DNA of 64,000 bases from G963665925 sp963665925 (lineage in GTDB: Bacteria > Bacillota > Clostridia > Peptostreptococcales > Acidaminobacteraceae). Position 1 is the first letter of the stretch, and every line of letters starts with the position of its first letter. Of the stretch, positions 25,994 through 35,258 are shown piece after piece. The position numbers were made by a program, and so were the translations under genes. The DNA lies in NCBI GenBank assembly GCA_963665925.1, contig OY762511.1, positions 3,100,001 to 3,164,000 of the forward strand, read 5' to 3'. A model generated the notes under the pieces. It searched no databases. It worked only from the letters and a program-made list of their open reading frames with translations, and had not been told where the DNA came from.

Positions 25994-27406
25994 ATGAAAA
26001 CTAAAAAGCAACCTACGGTCAAAATTGCACTTATTCCAGTCGTATTTCTTGCAGCGTCTTTGTTTTACGCAACAATGGTAAATAATGTTTGGGAAACAGG
26101 TTGGATTGATGTTCATATTCCACTGCTTATGGCAGCCTTTGTTGGCGGCGCAATTGCAATTTTCAAATTGGGTTATACGTGGGGTGAACTTGAAGAGGGA
26201 ATTGTTGATCTTATTAAGGCATCTATGGGTGCGATTATTATTCTAATGGTTATTGGTATTGTCATTGGTACATGGCTGGCATCAGGCATTGTGCCTTCTA
26301 TGATCTATTACGGCTTAAAAATTCTGAACCCAGCGATTTTCCTGGTGGTAACATTACTCATGTGCTCCATTGTTTCATTAGCGACCGGATCATCGTGGAC
26401 AACGGTTGCAACTGTGGGTATTGCACTCATGGGTGTTGGAACAGGGCTTGGCATTCCAGTTCCAGTTATTGCAGGTGCCATTATTTCCGGTTCTTATTTT
26501 GGGGATAAAATGTCCCCTCTTTCAGATACGACAAATCTGGCGCCGGCGGTTGCAGGAACGACGCTTTTTGAGCACATTCGCCATATGATCTTTACAACGG
26601 GTCCGTCCTATGTCATTTCACTGATCTTCTTCGGTGTCCGTGGCATGCGCTATGCGGGTGGAAATATTGATGTTGAATCTGTAAATGGAATGATTGATGC
26701 CTTGTCATCGACCTTTAACATTACACCGGTGCTCTTACTGGCGCCTGTACTCGTTATTGCAATGGTTGTCATGAAGGTGCCTGCATTACCGGGTTTATTC
26801 TGCGGGGGTCTTCTGGGTGTTCTCTTCGCAGCGGTTTTCCAAGGGACTGATTTGCTGGGTGTCATCGATGCCATGCACTATGGCTTCTCTGTTGAAACGG
26901 GAAACAGTGTTGTAGACAGCCTTGTGTCGGGTGGTGGCCTGGACAGTATGATGTGGACGGTCTCACTAATTGTCTGTGCGATGATTTTTGGTGGCATTAT
27001 GGAAAAAACGGGCATGCTGGGTGCCATTGCTGAGGGTATTCTGACTTTGGCGACAAGAACCGGCGACCTGGTTCTGGCAACGGTCTTAACGTGTTTTGCA
27101 ATGAATGTAATCGCTGGAGACCAGTATCTGGCCATTGTTATTCCAGGCAGAATGTACAAAGCCGAGTATGACAAGCGCGGCCTGCACCCTAAGAATCTTT
27201 CAAGAACGCTGGAAGATTCAGCGACCCTGACTTCAGCGCTCATACCTTGGAACTCATGCGGCGCCTATATGATGGCAACGCTCGGGGTTGCACCTTGGAC
27301 ATATGTACCCTACTGCATTTTGAACCTTGTGAATCCATTGATAGCTATTTTGTACGGATACACTGGGATTACATTAGAAAAAATAGAAGAAAAGCAAGCT
27401 GCTTAA
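25994..27406 (+). CDS. NhaC-family Na+/H+ antiporter
   Basis: This 470-residue membrane protein has about 11-12 helices and NhaC-family landmarks: TGSSWTTVATVGIALMGVG, GAIISGSYFGDKMSPLSDTT and NVIAGDQYLAIVIPGRM. It exchanges Na+ (or an organic substrate such as malate or an amino acid in some family members) for H+. ATG 25994 follows AAGGGGGAA; the TTG three bases earlier is less likely. A MocR-type PLP regulator follows 44 bases later, hinting that the true substrate may be amino-acid related (inference). Confidence 0.87.
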   Translation: MKTKKQPTVKIALIPVVFLAASLFYATMVNNVWETGWIDVHIPLLMAAFVGGAIAIFKLGYTWGELEEGIVDLIKASMGAIIILMVIGIVIGTWLASGIVPSMIYYGLKILNPAIFLVVTLLMCSIVSLATGSSWTTVATVGIALMGVGTGLGIPVPVIAGAIISGSYFGDKMSPLSDTTNLAPAVAGTTLFEHIRHMIFTTGPSYVISLIFFGVRGMRYAGGNIDVESVNGMIDALSSTFNITPVLLLAPVLVIAMVVMKVPALPGLFCGGLLGVLFAAVFQGTDLLGVIDAMHYGFSVETGNSVVDSLVSGGGLDSMMWTVSLIVCAMIFGGIMEKTGMLGAIAEGILTLATRTGDLVLATVLTCFAMNVIAGDQYLAIVIPGRMYKAEYDKRGLHPKNLSRTLEDSATLTSALIPWNSCGAYMMATLGVAPWTYVPYCILNLVNPLIAILYGYTGITLEKIEEKQAA

Positions 27407-27450
27407 TCATGATATGTAAAAGACAAGCTATTAACTAGGAGTGTCATGGT

Positions 27451-28896
27451 ATGATTCAGGTCGATTGGAAACCGGATAAGAAAATCAAACAGTCCATACA
27501 CGCGCAAATCGTAGACTATTTCAAGGATAAGATTGAAACGGGCGAATGGCCGATTGGGGCGAAACTGCCGTCCCAAAGACGTCTTGCAGAGGTGTTTGCT
27601 GTGAACAGAACCACTGTGGTAGCTGCGGTCAACCAGCTCAAGGATGAAGGTGTCCTCGTAGGGCGCGGAAGAGGTGGCACTCAGATCGCGGCACCTGGAA
27701 GGTCTTTGCTGGAAATGACGCAGACCAAGTGGCAAAGTTATATTGAAGATGGTTTTCATATGCCGAACTACAAGACGATTAAGATGATAAACAATGCGGA
27801 GCCGGATACCTCAATGCTTCGATTGTCATCAGGCGAAGGGGCACCGGATATGCTTTCCACATCCATGATGCAGGATGTTTTGTCGGAGGTCTCAAAGGAA
27901 GTTGGCAGCTTGGGATACAATTGGCCAAAAGGCATCGACGACCTTAGGGTACAACTGAGCAAGTATCTCAAAACAATTGGCATCGACGCATCGCCAAACT
28001 GTATACTGATTGTCTCTGGCGCCCTGCAGGCGATTCAACTGATTTCAATAGGACTCTTGCAGGCTGGTTCAACTGTATTTGTCGAACGCCCTTCCTATAT
28101 CTACTCTTTACAGATTCTTCAAACGCTTGGTATGAGGCGTGTGGGGATATCCATGGATGAGGACGGCATCGTGTGTGATCAAATACCGGCTCAAATCAGA
28201 AAAAGCAGGGCATCGATCCTCTACACCATACCGAACTATCAGAATCCAACGGGAATCACCATGTCGAGCGAGAGAAGGCAAGCGCTGATCGATGTCTGTA
28301 AAAAGGAAAAGCTGCCGATTATCGAGGATGATGTCTACGGTGAACTATGGATAGACAAGCCCCCACCGAGCAGTTTGAAAAGTTTGGATACATCCGGAAA
28401 TGTCTTATACATTGGCAGTGTTTCAAAGACCCTTAGCCCTGGGCTTAGGATAGGCTGGGTTGTTGGTCCTGAACCGGTTGTCAATCGATTGGCAGATATA
28501 AAAATGCAAATGGACTACGGCTCAAGCTCGCTCTCTCAACTGACCGTTTCAAAATGGCTGGAAACCGGACTCTATCAAGCACATCTGACGCATATACGTG
28601 GTGAACTCAAGAAACGGCGCGATTATACCCTTCAGCTCCTAGACCTTTACTTCGGGGAGATTGCAGAGTGGACTGTGCCAAAAGGCGGGTATTATGTGTG
28701 GGTGCGTTTAAAGGCATCGCTCAGTATGTATAAGATATTTGAGGATGCCTTCAACCACAAACTGCTCCTGTATCCAGGCTATATTTATGAAGCAGCTCAG
28801 AACAATAACCTGAGGATATCTTATTCCTATGCAACCTATGAGGAGCTGGAGGATGGCCTTAGAACTTTGTCGCAGATTATAAAAGTGAAGCTTTAG
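27451..28896 (+). CDS. MocR-family transcriptional regulator (GntR HTH plus aminotransferase fold)
   Basis: The protein has 481 residues. An N-terminal winged helix of the GntR type (GAKLPSQRRLAEVFAVNRTTV, residues 30-75) is joined to a class I aminotransferase-like domain. The PLP-binding Lys is visible in SVSKTLSPGLRIGWVVGP, and the Asp/Tyr region reads IIEDDVYGELW. Proteins of this kind sense PLP adducts with amino acids or amines and control neighbouring transport or metabolism genes. AGGAG precedes ATG 27451. The gene is downstream of, and in line with, the NhaC antiporter gene. Confidence 0.9.
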   Translation: MIQVDWKPDKKIKQSIHAQIVDYFKDKIETGEWPIGAKLPSQRRLAEVFAVNRTTVVAAVNQLKDEGVLVGRGRGGTQIAAPGRSLLEMTQTKWQSYIEDGFHMPNYKTIKMINNAEPDTSMLRLSSGEGAPDMLSTSMMQDVLSEVSKEVGSLGYNWPKGIDDLRVQLSKYLKTIGIDASPNCILIVSGALQAIQLISIGLLQAGSTVFVERPSYIYSLQILQTLGMRRVGISMDEDGIVCDQIPAQIRKSRASILYTIPNYQNPTGITMSSERRQALIDVCKKEKLPIIEDDVYGELWIDKPPPSSLKSLDTSGNVLYIGSVSKTLSPGLRIGWVVGPEPVVNRLADIKMQMDYGSSSLSQLTVSKWLETGLYQAHLTHIRGELKKRRDYTLQLLDLYFGEIAEWTVPKGGYYVWVRLKASLSMYKIFEDAFNHKLLLYPGYIYEAAQNNNLRISYSYATYEELEDGLRTLSQIIKVKL

Positions 28897-28955
28897 AGGG
28901 GAGGTGCCTCTCCTTATCGTGTACGTCTGCTAAAAAGCCTACTAACAAGCCTATA

Positions 28956-28988
28956 AAAAGACCGTGTCGCATTTAGACACGGTCTTTT
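28956..28988. terminator. Bidirectional terminator
   Basis: AAAAGACCGTGTC (28956-28968) and GACACGGTCTTTT (28976-28988) form a perfect 13-bp stem between convergent genes. Confidence 0.88.
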
Positions 28989-29016
28989 CTTGCTGGAAAT
29001 TCAGGTGTATCAAGAC

Positions 29017-30363
29017 TTAAATCAAATCTTCAAGGCCATTGATATTGGCCTGCTCATCATCACCCATAGGGATGACAATGCAGCGCTGTCCGTTAATCAG
29101 CTCGGTTTTAATTGTGTGAAGCTTCTCCGGTTTGACCCGCAAGACGACATCGTAGTCAGGTGTAGAAGCTTCAACATCATTCGGTTCTAGGATTTCATCA
29201 CTAGTTGGCGTATGGTCAGTAGTGGATGTCTCATCTGGAGCCGGCGTCTCACTTATGTCTGCAGCTTCTGTTTGGTCCACAGCCATCTTTTCGACGCGCT
29301 CAAGCTTGGATTCCAGTTCTTCAATCTGTGTGATGAGTGCTTCTTCTCGTTTCTTTTGTGCGTTTTTCTTGACGCGTTTTGAATCGACAAGGTTTTCCGC
29401 AAGCGGGGGTTCATCGCCAAACTTTTCAGCATAAGTTCTTTCAATTTGAACAGTGATTTCTTCAGAAACACCACTTTCAATGAGCAGGTCCTTAACCTTG
29501 TCTTTCGAAAGTGTGACAGGCTCAACGTCGGCATCCTCATAGATTTCCTTGTGTTGTTCCACCATGGAGTTCAGATTTTCCTGAACGTCTGCAAAAACCT
29601 TTTCTGAAATATCGGCATCTGAGCTTACCGAGCTTTTTATAATGTCCTCAAAGGTTTCTAACTGATTGGTTGCGGTCTGTTTCGGCATGCATCCCAGTGC
29701 GGCTTCCATCATTTCTGCGTGTGGCTCTTTAGCGTTCTTCGTATAGTACATCACCGTATCAACATCTGAGCCGCGATCGATAAAGCCTGGGTAGGTGAAC
29801 CCTATTGATGGAACCTCGACAACCCAGTCCCTGATTCTTGATTTGATTTTGTTCTCATCATCGAAGTAGCCCAGCCCTGCTTTCGATAGGGAAACGGGGC
29901 AGATGGCACAAATGACATATTCATAGACTTCTTCCGATTCATCGAGCTTTCGATTGTCAGACGTTTTGATCATCACATCATAAACATCATGGAAAAAGAG
30001 TATTAGATAATTTCCAGAGTAATCATAAGCATCAATAATAGACTCATAAACAAGTGATAGGATGGCATCTTCCTTCAAACCGCTTTTTGCAAGCATCATC
30101 AGAAGCTGCTGCTTTTCACTTTTGAAATCAGAATCCATGTGGAAATTGAGCTCTAAAAGATTGTTTCCGATTTTTCCGGAAAGGGCTTTTTTGGCGATTT
30201 CCAAATATTTAAAGAGTTCGTCATCGGGCAGGTTCAAAAAGGTTTCCTGAAATTTGAGTAGGATCTCTTTTTCGCTATTTACGTAGCATCCAGACACTTT
30301 TGTAAATGTGCATGCTTCTTTTTTAAATCGTCTTTTCAGTTCCAATATGTCTTTATTATTCAT
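29017..30363 (-). CDS. DUF4317-family protein
   Basis: This 448-residue soluble protein starts MNNKDILELKRRFKKEACTF with the CYVNSEKEILLKFQE segment typical of DUF4317, a clostridial family of unknown function. The last 130 residues are acidic and Thr/Glu-rich, with a coiled-coil stretch (QIEELESKLERVEKMA). GGTGGAG precedes ATG 30363, and a longer frame to 30420 has no ribosome site. It stands alone between a terminator and a divergent SOS gene. No function can be given. Confidence 0.8.
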   Translation of the reverse strand: MNNKDILELKRRFKKEACTFTKVSGCYVNSEKEILLKFQETFLNLPDDELFKYLEIAKKALSGKIGNNLLELNFHMDSDFKSEKQQLLMMLAKSGLKEDAILSLVYESIIDAYDYSGNYLILFFHDVYDVMIKTSDNRKLDESEEVYEYVICAICPVSLSKAGLGYFDDENKIKSRIRDWVVEVPSIGFTYPGFIDRGSDVDTVMYYTKNAKEPHAEMMEAALGCMPKQTATNQLETFEDIIKSSVSSDADISEKVFADVQENLNSMVEQHKEIYEDADVEPVTLSKDKVKDLLIESGVSEEITVQIERTYAEKFGDEPPLAENLVDSKRVKKNAQKKREEALITQIEELESKLERVEKMAVDQTEAADISETPAPDETSTTDHTPTSDEILEPNDVEASTPDYDVVLRVKPEKLHTIKTELINGQRCIVIPMGDDEQANINGLEDLI

Positions 30364-30562
30364 AAGTCTCCACCTATTTCTAACTTGGGTCATTCGCATA
30401 GCCTTATATTTCAGAGGCATATTTTATGAATACGCCAAGTTTAATCAACAATATATTAAGTATAGCGTTTTCGCTGAATGAAGCAAAGACTTAAGAAGCG
30501 TCTTTTAGCTGTAGCTTATTGAAAAATGAAAACAGAAAGTTTTCTATTGGGAAAGAGTATGT

Positions 30563-30597
30563 TAAAATAGAAAAGAAGAAAACAGAACAAACGTTTG
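30563..30597 (+). promoter_or_regulatory. Promoter with LexA (SOS) box for the Y-family polymerase
   Basis: A -10 element TAAAAT lies at 30563-30568. AGAACAAACGTTTG (30584-30597) fits the firmicute GAAC-N4-GTTC LexA box with one change. It lies 20 bases before the polymerase start. Confidence 0.72.
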
Positions 30598-30617
30598 GTG
30601 TGAATTAGGGTGAGTTT

Positions 30618-32150
30618 ATGCAAGAAATCAAAAACATATATGTTGCAATTGATCTGAAGTCCTTTTATGCGTCAGTTGAGTGCATAGAGCGTGGACTGGA
30701 CCCTTTATCGACCCATCTGGTTGTTGCAGATGCAAGCAGGTCGCAGAAGACAATATGTCTGGCCGTATCGCCATCTCTCAAGGCCTATGGCATACCAGGC
30801 AGGGTAAGGCTTTTTGAAGTGGTTCAGAAAATTGGAATGGAGAATGAAAAGCGGGCTCAGAGAATTCGAAGTAAGAATCTCAGAGGTGCGTCCCATTTTG
30901 CTGAAGTGCTGGAAAGCTCTCCGAGTACAGCCATTGATTACATCGTCGCGCCGCCGCGAATGGCATTATACATCGAATACAGCACGCGTATTTACAACGT
31001 GTATTTGAAATATGTAGCACCTGAAGATATCCATGTCTATTCCATTGATGAGGTTTTTATCGATATAACCAACTATTTGAAGCGTTCTAACCTCAGCCCG
31101 CGGGATTTTACGAAGATGATCATTAAGGACATACTTGAAACAGTGAGTATTACTGCAACTGCAGGTATAGGGACCAACTTATATTTGAGCAAAATTGCCA
31201 TGGACATCGTTGCAAAGAAAATCGATGCCGATGCTGATGGCGTAAGAATTGCGGAGCTCGATGAACTGAAATACAGAGAACTATTATGGAATCATCAACC
31301 CCTCACAGATTTTTGGCGTGTGGGAAGGGGTTATGCTCAGAAGCTTGAAAAACACGGGCTATATACCATGGGGGACATTGCCAGGTGTTCTATTGGTGAA
31401 GATAATGCTTTTCACAATGAAGACCTGCTGTATGACCTCTTTGGTGTGAATGCAGAGCTGCTGATCGATCATGCCTGGGGCTGGGAGCCGTGTAGAATTG
31501 AACACGTAAAAGCCTATAAGCCCTCCAGTAAGAGTACTGGTGCTGGACAAGTCCTGCTCAGACCTTATGCGTATGAGGAAACAAGAATAATCGTAAAGGA
31601 AATGACCGACCAGCTGGTGCTTGATTTGGTGGATAAGAAGCTTGTAACAGACCAAATTGTACTGACCGTAGGCTATGACATTTCAAATTTGTCAGACCCT
31701 GACCGGCGTAAGCGTTACAAGGGTCAGGTTAAAACCGACTATTACGGCAGAAAGGTTCCAAAACATGCCCACGGCACAGCAAACATAGATAGGCTGACCT
31801 CATCGACAAAGCTTATTATGGAAGCAGTAATGGACCTGTTCGATGAAATTGTGGATGAGGCCCTGCTTGCGCGAAGGGTAAATATCGTCGCAAATCATGT
31901 GGTCGCTGAAGACACAGTTGCCGATGATGTGTCTTTTGAACAACTGGACCTTTTCACAGACTATGATAAAAAGACCAGAGAAAATGAAGAAGAGAAAGCC
32001 TTGCTTGAAAAGGAAAAAAAGCTTCAGCATGCCCTTCTGGATATTAAGAAGAAGTTTGGTAAAAATTCAGTTCTAAAGGGCATGAACCTGCAAAAGGGCG
32101 CAACAGGGAAAGATAGAAACAATCAGATTGGGGGCCACAAGGCCGACTGA
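30618..32150 (+). CDS. Y-family (UmuC/UvrX-type) translesion DNA polymerase
   Basis: This 510-residue error-prone polymerase has the catalytic carboxylates expected of the family: Asp in YVAIDLKSFYASVEC and Asp-Glu in VYSIDEVFIDIT. The linker GRVRLFEVVQKIG, helix-hairpin-helix segment (LTDFWRVGRGYAQKLEKHGLY) and little-finger domain follow in order. It resembles the B. subtilis UvrX/YqjW branch more than DinB. A LexA box in the promoter indicates SOS induction. A YolD-like gene follows 40 bases after its stop, the usual partner of this branch. Confidence 0.92.
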   Translation: MQEIKNIYVAIDLKSFYASVECIERGLDPLSTHLVVADASRSQKTICLAVSPSLKAYGIPGRVRLFEVVQKIGMENEKRAQRIRSKNLRGASHFAEVLESSPSTAIDYIVAPPRMALYIEYSTRIYNVYLKYVAPEDIHVYSIDEVFIDITNYLKRSNLSPRDFTKMIIKDILETVSITATAGIGTNLYLSKIAMDIVAKKIDADADGVRIAELDELKYRELLWNHQPLTDFWRVGRGYAQKLEKHGLYTMGDIARCSIGEDNAFHNEDLLYDLFGVNAELLIDHAWGWEPCRIEHVKAYKPSSKSTGAGQVLLRPYAYEETRIIVKEMTDQLVLDLVDKKLVTDQIVLTVGYDISNLSDPDRRKRYKGQVKTDYYGRKVPKHAHGTANIDRLTSSTKLIMEAVMDLFDEIVDEALLARRVNIVANHVVAEDTVADDVSFEQLDLFTDYDKKTRENEEEKALLEKEKKLQHALLDIKKKFGKNSVLKGMNLQKGATGKDRNNQIGGHKAD

Positions 32151-32190
32151 TTTTTGAATAAGTACAGCGGCTATGGGGAAGGAAGAATAC

Positions 32191-32664
32191 ATGAGCAAGT
32201 ATGAACAAAATAAGGAAAAAAACTACGATGACATTCTGCATTTACCCCATCCTGTTTCCAGAAAGAGGCCGCAAATGCCGCTGGAAGATAGGGCTGCCCA
32301 ATTTTCCCCCTTTGCAGCGGTTGTTGGACATGAAGCGTCAGTTAAGGAAGCCGCTAGGGTAACAGATGCGAAAAGGGACTTGGATGAGGCCCAGAAAATT
32401 ATCATAAACGAACAACTGAGGGAGCTTGATGGAAGAATTCAGACCGAAATTCAGACCGCAAGTCAGGCTCAAGCTCAGGGATGCACCGAAAGTGGCATTG
32501 AAGTGGAAATCGAACACTTTGAGGCAGACGCACTAAAATCGGGCGGTCACTATGTTGTGTCCAGGGGCAGTGTTAAGAAAATTGATGGCTATACACATCG
32601 TGTTTACATGTCAGATGACACTGTAATTGCGATTGACGATATATTTAGACTGGTCATTTTGTAA
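32191..32664 (+). CDS. YolD-like protein
   Basis: The 157-residue protein carries the YolD signature PLEDRAAQFSPFAAVVGHEAS near residue 30 and a C-terminal beta-rich segment ending DDTVIAIDDIFRLVIL. Such proteins are encoded next to UvrX/UmuC-type polymerases and are thought to regulate or assist them. GGAAGGAAG precedes ATG 32191, and an in-frame ATG at 32173 is weaker. It is probably on the same SOS-induced transcript as the polymerase. Confidence 0.85.
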   Translation: MSKYEQNKEKNYDDILHLPHPVSRKRPQMPLEDRAAQFSPFAAVVGHEASVKEAARVTDAKRDLDEAQKIIINEQLRELDGRIQTEIQTASQAQAQGCTESGIEVEIEHFEADALKSGGHYVVSRGSVKKIDGYTHRVYMSDDTVIAIDDIFRLVIL

Positions 32665-32852
32665 TTTCTATGGATATATTCTTAAAGGCAGAGTAAGATT
32701 AAAGTGTAGACATTCTTTTGGCAATTTTGTAAGCGTGATTTTAGAAGAATAAGTTCTATGAGAATAAGTTCTAAAAGAAGTGTTTTAAGGTGAAGGTCTA
32801 TATAAGATAAGTTTTAAGAAAAGTATTTTTATGAATATAGAGGAGGATTAAA

Positions 32853-33686
32853 TTGAAGTTTATTTCATGGAATATTGATTCGCTGAATGCAGCGTTAACG
32901 AGTGATTCTAATAGAGCAGTACTGTCAAGACAAGTAATAGACACAATTCTAGCACAAGATGCAGATGTAATCGCCCTGCAGGAAACCAAACTTCCTGCCA
33001 AGGGTCCCAGCAAGAAGCATATGGAGATTCTGGCGGAGTCCTTTAAAGGCTATGACTATACTTGGAGAAGCTCTCAGGAACCGGCCCGAAAAGGCTATGC
33101 AGGGACCATGTTTCTCTATAAGGAAAAGTACACGCCGGTGGTATCGTGTCCTGAAATCGGCGCACCCGATACTATGGACTTTGAAGGTCGTATGATCACC
33201 CTTGAGTTCGACGACTTTTATCTGACACAGGTTTACACGCCCAATGCTGGCGACGGCTTGAAAAGATTAAAGGAAAGACAAGCCTGGGACGTGAAGTATG
33301 CGGACTATCTTGAAAGTCTTGATAAGAATAAACCCGTCATTGCAACGGGGGACTACAATGTTGCCCATAAAGAGATTGACCTGGCAAACCCAGACAGCAA
33401 CCACATGTCTGCCGGCTTTACAGATGAAGAGCGTGAAGGTTTCACAAACCTGCTCGCTAAAGGCTTTACAGATACCTTCAGGCACATTCATGGTGATGTG
33501 ACAGGCGCCTATACCTGGTGGGCACAAAGAGTGAAAACGAGTAAAATCAATAATTCCGGCTGGAGAATTGACTACTGGCTGGTAAGCGACAGGATTGCTG
33601 ATAAACTCATCAAGTCTGAAATGGTGGATTCTGGTGACAGACAGGACCATACGCCGATTTTGCTGGAGATTGATTTGGGCGTTTAG
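32853..33686 (+). CDS. Exodeoxyribonuclease III / AP endonuclease
   Basis: This 277-residue Mg-dependent nuclease cuts DNA 5' to abasic sites. Motifs are KFISWNIDSLNA, the metal-binding Glu in VIALQETKLP, the TQVYTPNAGDGLKRL region, VIATGDYNVAH, and the catalytic Asp-His near RQDHTPILLEI. The TYTWWAQRVK loop is typical of the ExoA/Xth group. It starts at TTG 32853 behind a strong AGGAGG. It lies next to the SOS repair pair but has its own leader. Two copies of AGAATAAGTTCTA (32746 and 32761) upstream are unexplained. Confidence 0.93.
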   Translation: MKFISWNIDSLNAALTSDSNRAVLSRQVIDTILAQDADVIALQETKLPAKGPSKKHMEILAESFKGYDYTWRSSQEPARKGYAGTMFLYKEKYTPVVSCPEIGAPDTMDFEGRMITLEFDDFYLTQVYTPNAGDGLKRLKERQAWDVKYADYLESLDKNKPVIATGDYNVAHKEIDLANPDSNHMSAGFTDEEREGFTNLLAKGFTDTFRHIHGDVTGAYTWWAQRVKTSKINNSGWRIDYWLVSDRIADKLIKSEMVDSGDRQDHTPILLEIDLGV

Positions 33687-33708
33687 GAGTTTAAAGTGGA
33701 AACCGCGC

Positions 33709-33743
33709 AAAATAACCTATCCGGTACTGGATAGGTTATTTTT
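33709..33743. terminator. Bidirectional terminator
   Basis: AAAATAACCTATCC (33709-33722) pairs with GGATAGGTTATTTT (33729-33742). It is a perfect 14-bp stem between convergent genes. Confidence 0.88.
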
Positions 33744-33815
33744 ATGCCTGAAAACGCGCGCGGGTTACAATATGACAGCCTTATGCACAATGTAACTGCT
33801 CGAGTTAATGAAGTG

Positions 33816-34706
33816 CTATATATGAAGCAGATATTGTCCATGAATGCGTGTCGTTGCGCAGCCACCGAAGAGCATTCGAGTCTTGCCCTTATGCTCAAAG
33901 GCTTTGAGTCTGACGAAATTGGCATTTTCTTTGTTGGCACTCTGCTCAATGAGCAGGGGGGCATTCAACTTATTATGCTTATCAAGATAGTAGCCAAACG
34001 CTGAATTGCCAGAGCCTGTTGCAGGGTCTTCCAAATATCCGAATTTTGGCGCAAATACACGAGTACGGTAGTCAGCGCTTTTGTTAAATGTTTCTTTACT
34101 GAATACGAGGATAATATCAATGTTATTGTTCAAACAGAAGGCTTTTAAGGATGCTTCATTTGGATACATAGCAAGGCAGGCATCGAGTGATTTTATGGGT
34201 ACAATCAGTGTTCTTAGGCCACCATCGATTTTTTCAATTTTGAAGTCTTCATCAATGTCTGATTTGTCAATTCCAAGTGCTGCCGAAATGGACGAGGCTT
34301 CAAGGGTGCACACTATAAAATTTGGTGAAGGTGCTATAATATAAACTGCATCCATCTCGTTAAGGTAATTGAAAGCGGTCAATGGTCCAGCATTGACATG
34401 AATGTTTACTTCTTTCTGTGAAATAAGATCAGTGCTTTCATTTAAGAGATCATACATTATTGCAATTGTTGCGTGCCCACAAAATTCGACTTCACATTCT
34501 GAAGAATAGAATTTCAAGTGAAACCCATCAGGTCGTCGGGTTACAAAGCCGACTTCGTTAACAAAGCCCTTTAACTCCAATGCCACCTGTTGCATTTCGT
34601 TTTCAGATAGGCGCTGGTTTTCATCAAGATAAACGTAACCAGCCGGATTTCCAGTAGACAAGCCTTTTGTAAATGCATCAATTTTTTTGAATTTCAAAGT
34701 TTTCAA
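33816..34706 (-). CDS. PhzF-family isomerase/epimerase-like protein
   Basis: The protein has about 296 residues. It opens KKIDAFTKGLSTGNPAGYVYL and contains EVEFCGHATIAIMYDLL and DPATGSGNSAFGYYL, the two conserved active-site regions of the PhzF family; the usual catalytic Glu appears as Glu in FVNEVGFV. These proteins catalyse isomerisations such as those in phenazine synthesis, but most are uncharacterised. TTG 34706 was chosen because GGAGG lies 8 bases upstream. It follows a cupin gene by 22 bases. No phenazine genes are nearby, so a different small-molecule role is likely. Confidence 0.85.
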   Translation of the reverse strand: MKTLKFKKIDAFTKGLSTGNPAGYVYLDENQRLSENEMQQVALELKGFVNEVGFVTRRPDGFHLKFYSSECEVEFCGHATIAIMYDLLNESTDLISQKEVNIHVNAGPLTAFNYLNEMDAVYIIAPSPNFIVCTLEASSISAALGIDKSDIDEDFKIEKIDGGLRTLIVPIKSLDACLAMYPNEASLKAFCLNNNIDIILVFSKETFNKSADYRTRVFAPKFGYLEDPATGSGNSAFGYYLDKHNKLNAPLLIEQSANKENANFVRLKAFEHKGKTRMLFGGCATTRIHGQYLLHI

Positions 34707-34728
34707 TTTTGAGTCCTCCAGTATCAAT

Positions 34729-35106
34729 TTATAGAAAGTGACGGTCGCTGCCCATGTGATTGCCGGGTGCTATAAATGCAAGCCGTAATACAGAGCTGTT
34801 TAAATTTTTCAGCTGATGAACTACCTTTTCTTTTACCTCAAATACGTCACCGGTCTTTACTTGAACAGAATGCTGCCAGTGTACTTGACCGTCAATGATT
34901 GTCCCGTTTTCAATTACGCCTTCTCCTGACAAAACATGATAAATCTCTGATCCAAAGTTATGGTAATGCGCGCTTAAGGTTTTTAGGGGTTTCAACTCGG
35001 CGATGATGTAGTTGATATCACCGTCAAAAATCTTCAATACCTCAATATCCGATTCACAATCTTTACTTAAGTGGGTGTACGCTTCCTCTAAACAAATAGC
35101 TTTCAA
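34729..35106 (-). CDS. Small cupin-domain protein
   Basis: This 125-residue single-domain cupin has the metal-site pattern AHYHNFGSEIYHVLSGEG and a second motif VKTGDVFEVKEKVVHQLKN. It starts at TTG 35106 behind GGAGGAGG. It forms an operon with the PhzF-like gene and diverges from a MocR regulator, which suggests an amino-acid-derived substrate (inference). The reaction is unknown. Confidence 0.82.
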   Translation of the reverse strand: MKAICLEEAYTHLSKDCESDIEVLKIFDGDINYIIAELKPLKTLSAHYHNFGSEIYHVLSGEGVIENGTIIDGQVHWQHSVQVKTGDVFEVKEKVVHQLKNLNSSVLRLAFIAPGNHMGSDRHFL

Positions 35107-35194
35107 ATTTAACCCTCCTCCATAGTGTTGTATTGTTAATGTATATAAATCCTAATGGAGTTCTTGTATAACATTCAAATTACATGTATATCAA

Positions 35195-35224
35195 TTGACG
35201 AAATGACATAGAAAATAATAGGAT
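35195..35224 (+). promoter_or_regulatory. Probable promoter of the second MocR gene
   Basis: TTGACG (35195-35200) and TAGGAT (35219-35224) are 18 bases apart in the 150-base divergent region between the cupin and MocR genes, where a MocR operator would also be expected. Confidence 0.45.
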
Positions 35225-35258
35225 AGAATATATCAATGTAAGTAGGGGGTGAATCATT

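Noticed and set aside
32746..32773. LexA boxes before exonuclease III
   Set aside because: The half sites GAA and TTC are two bases closer than in the GAAC-N4-GTTC box.
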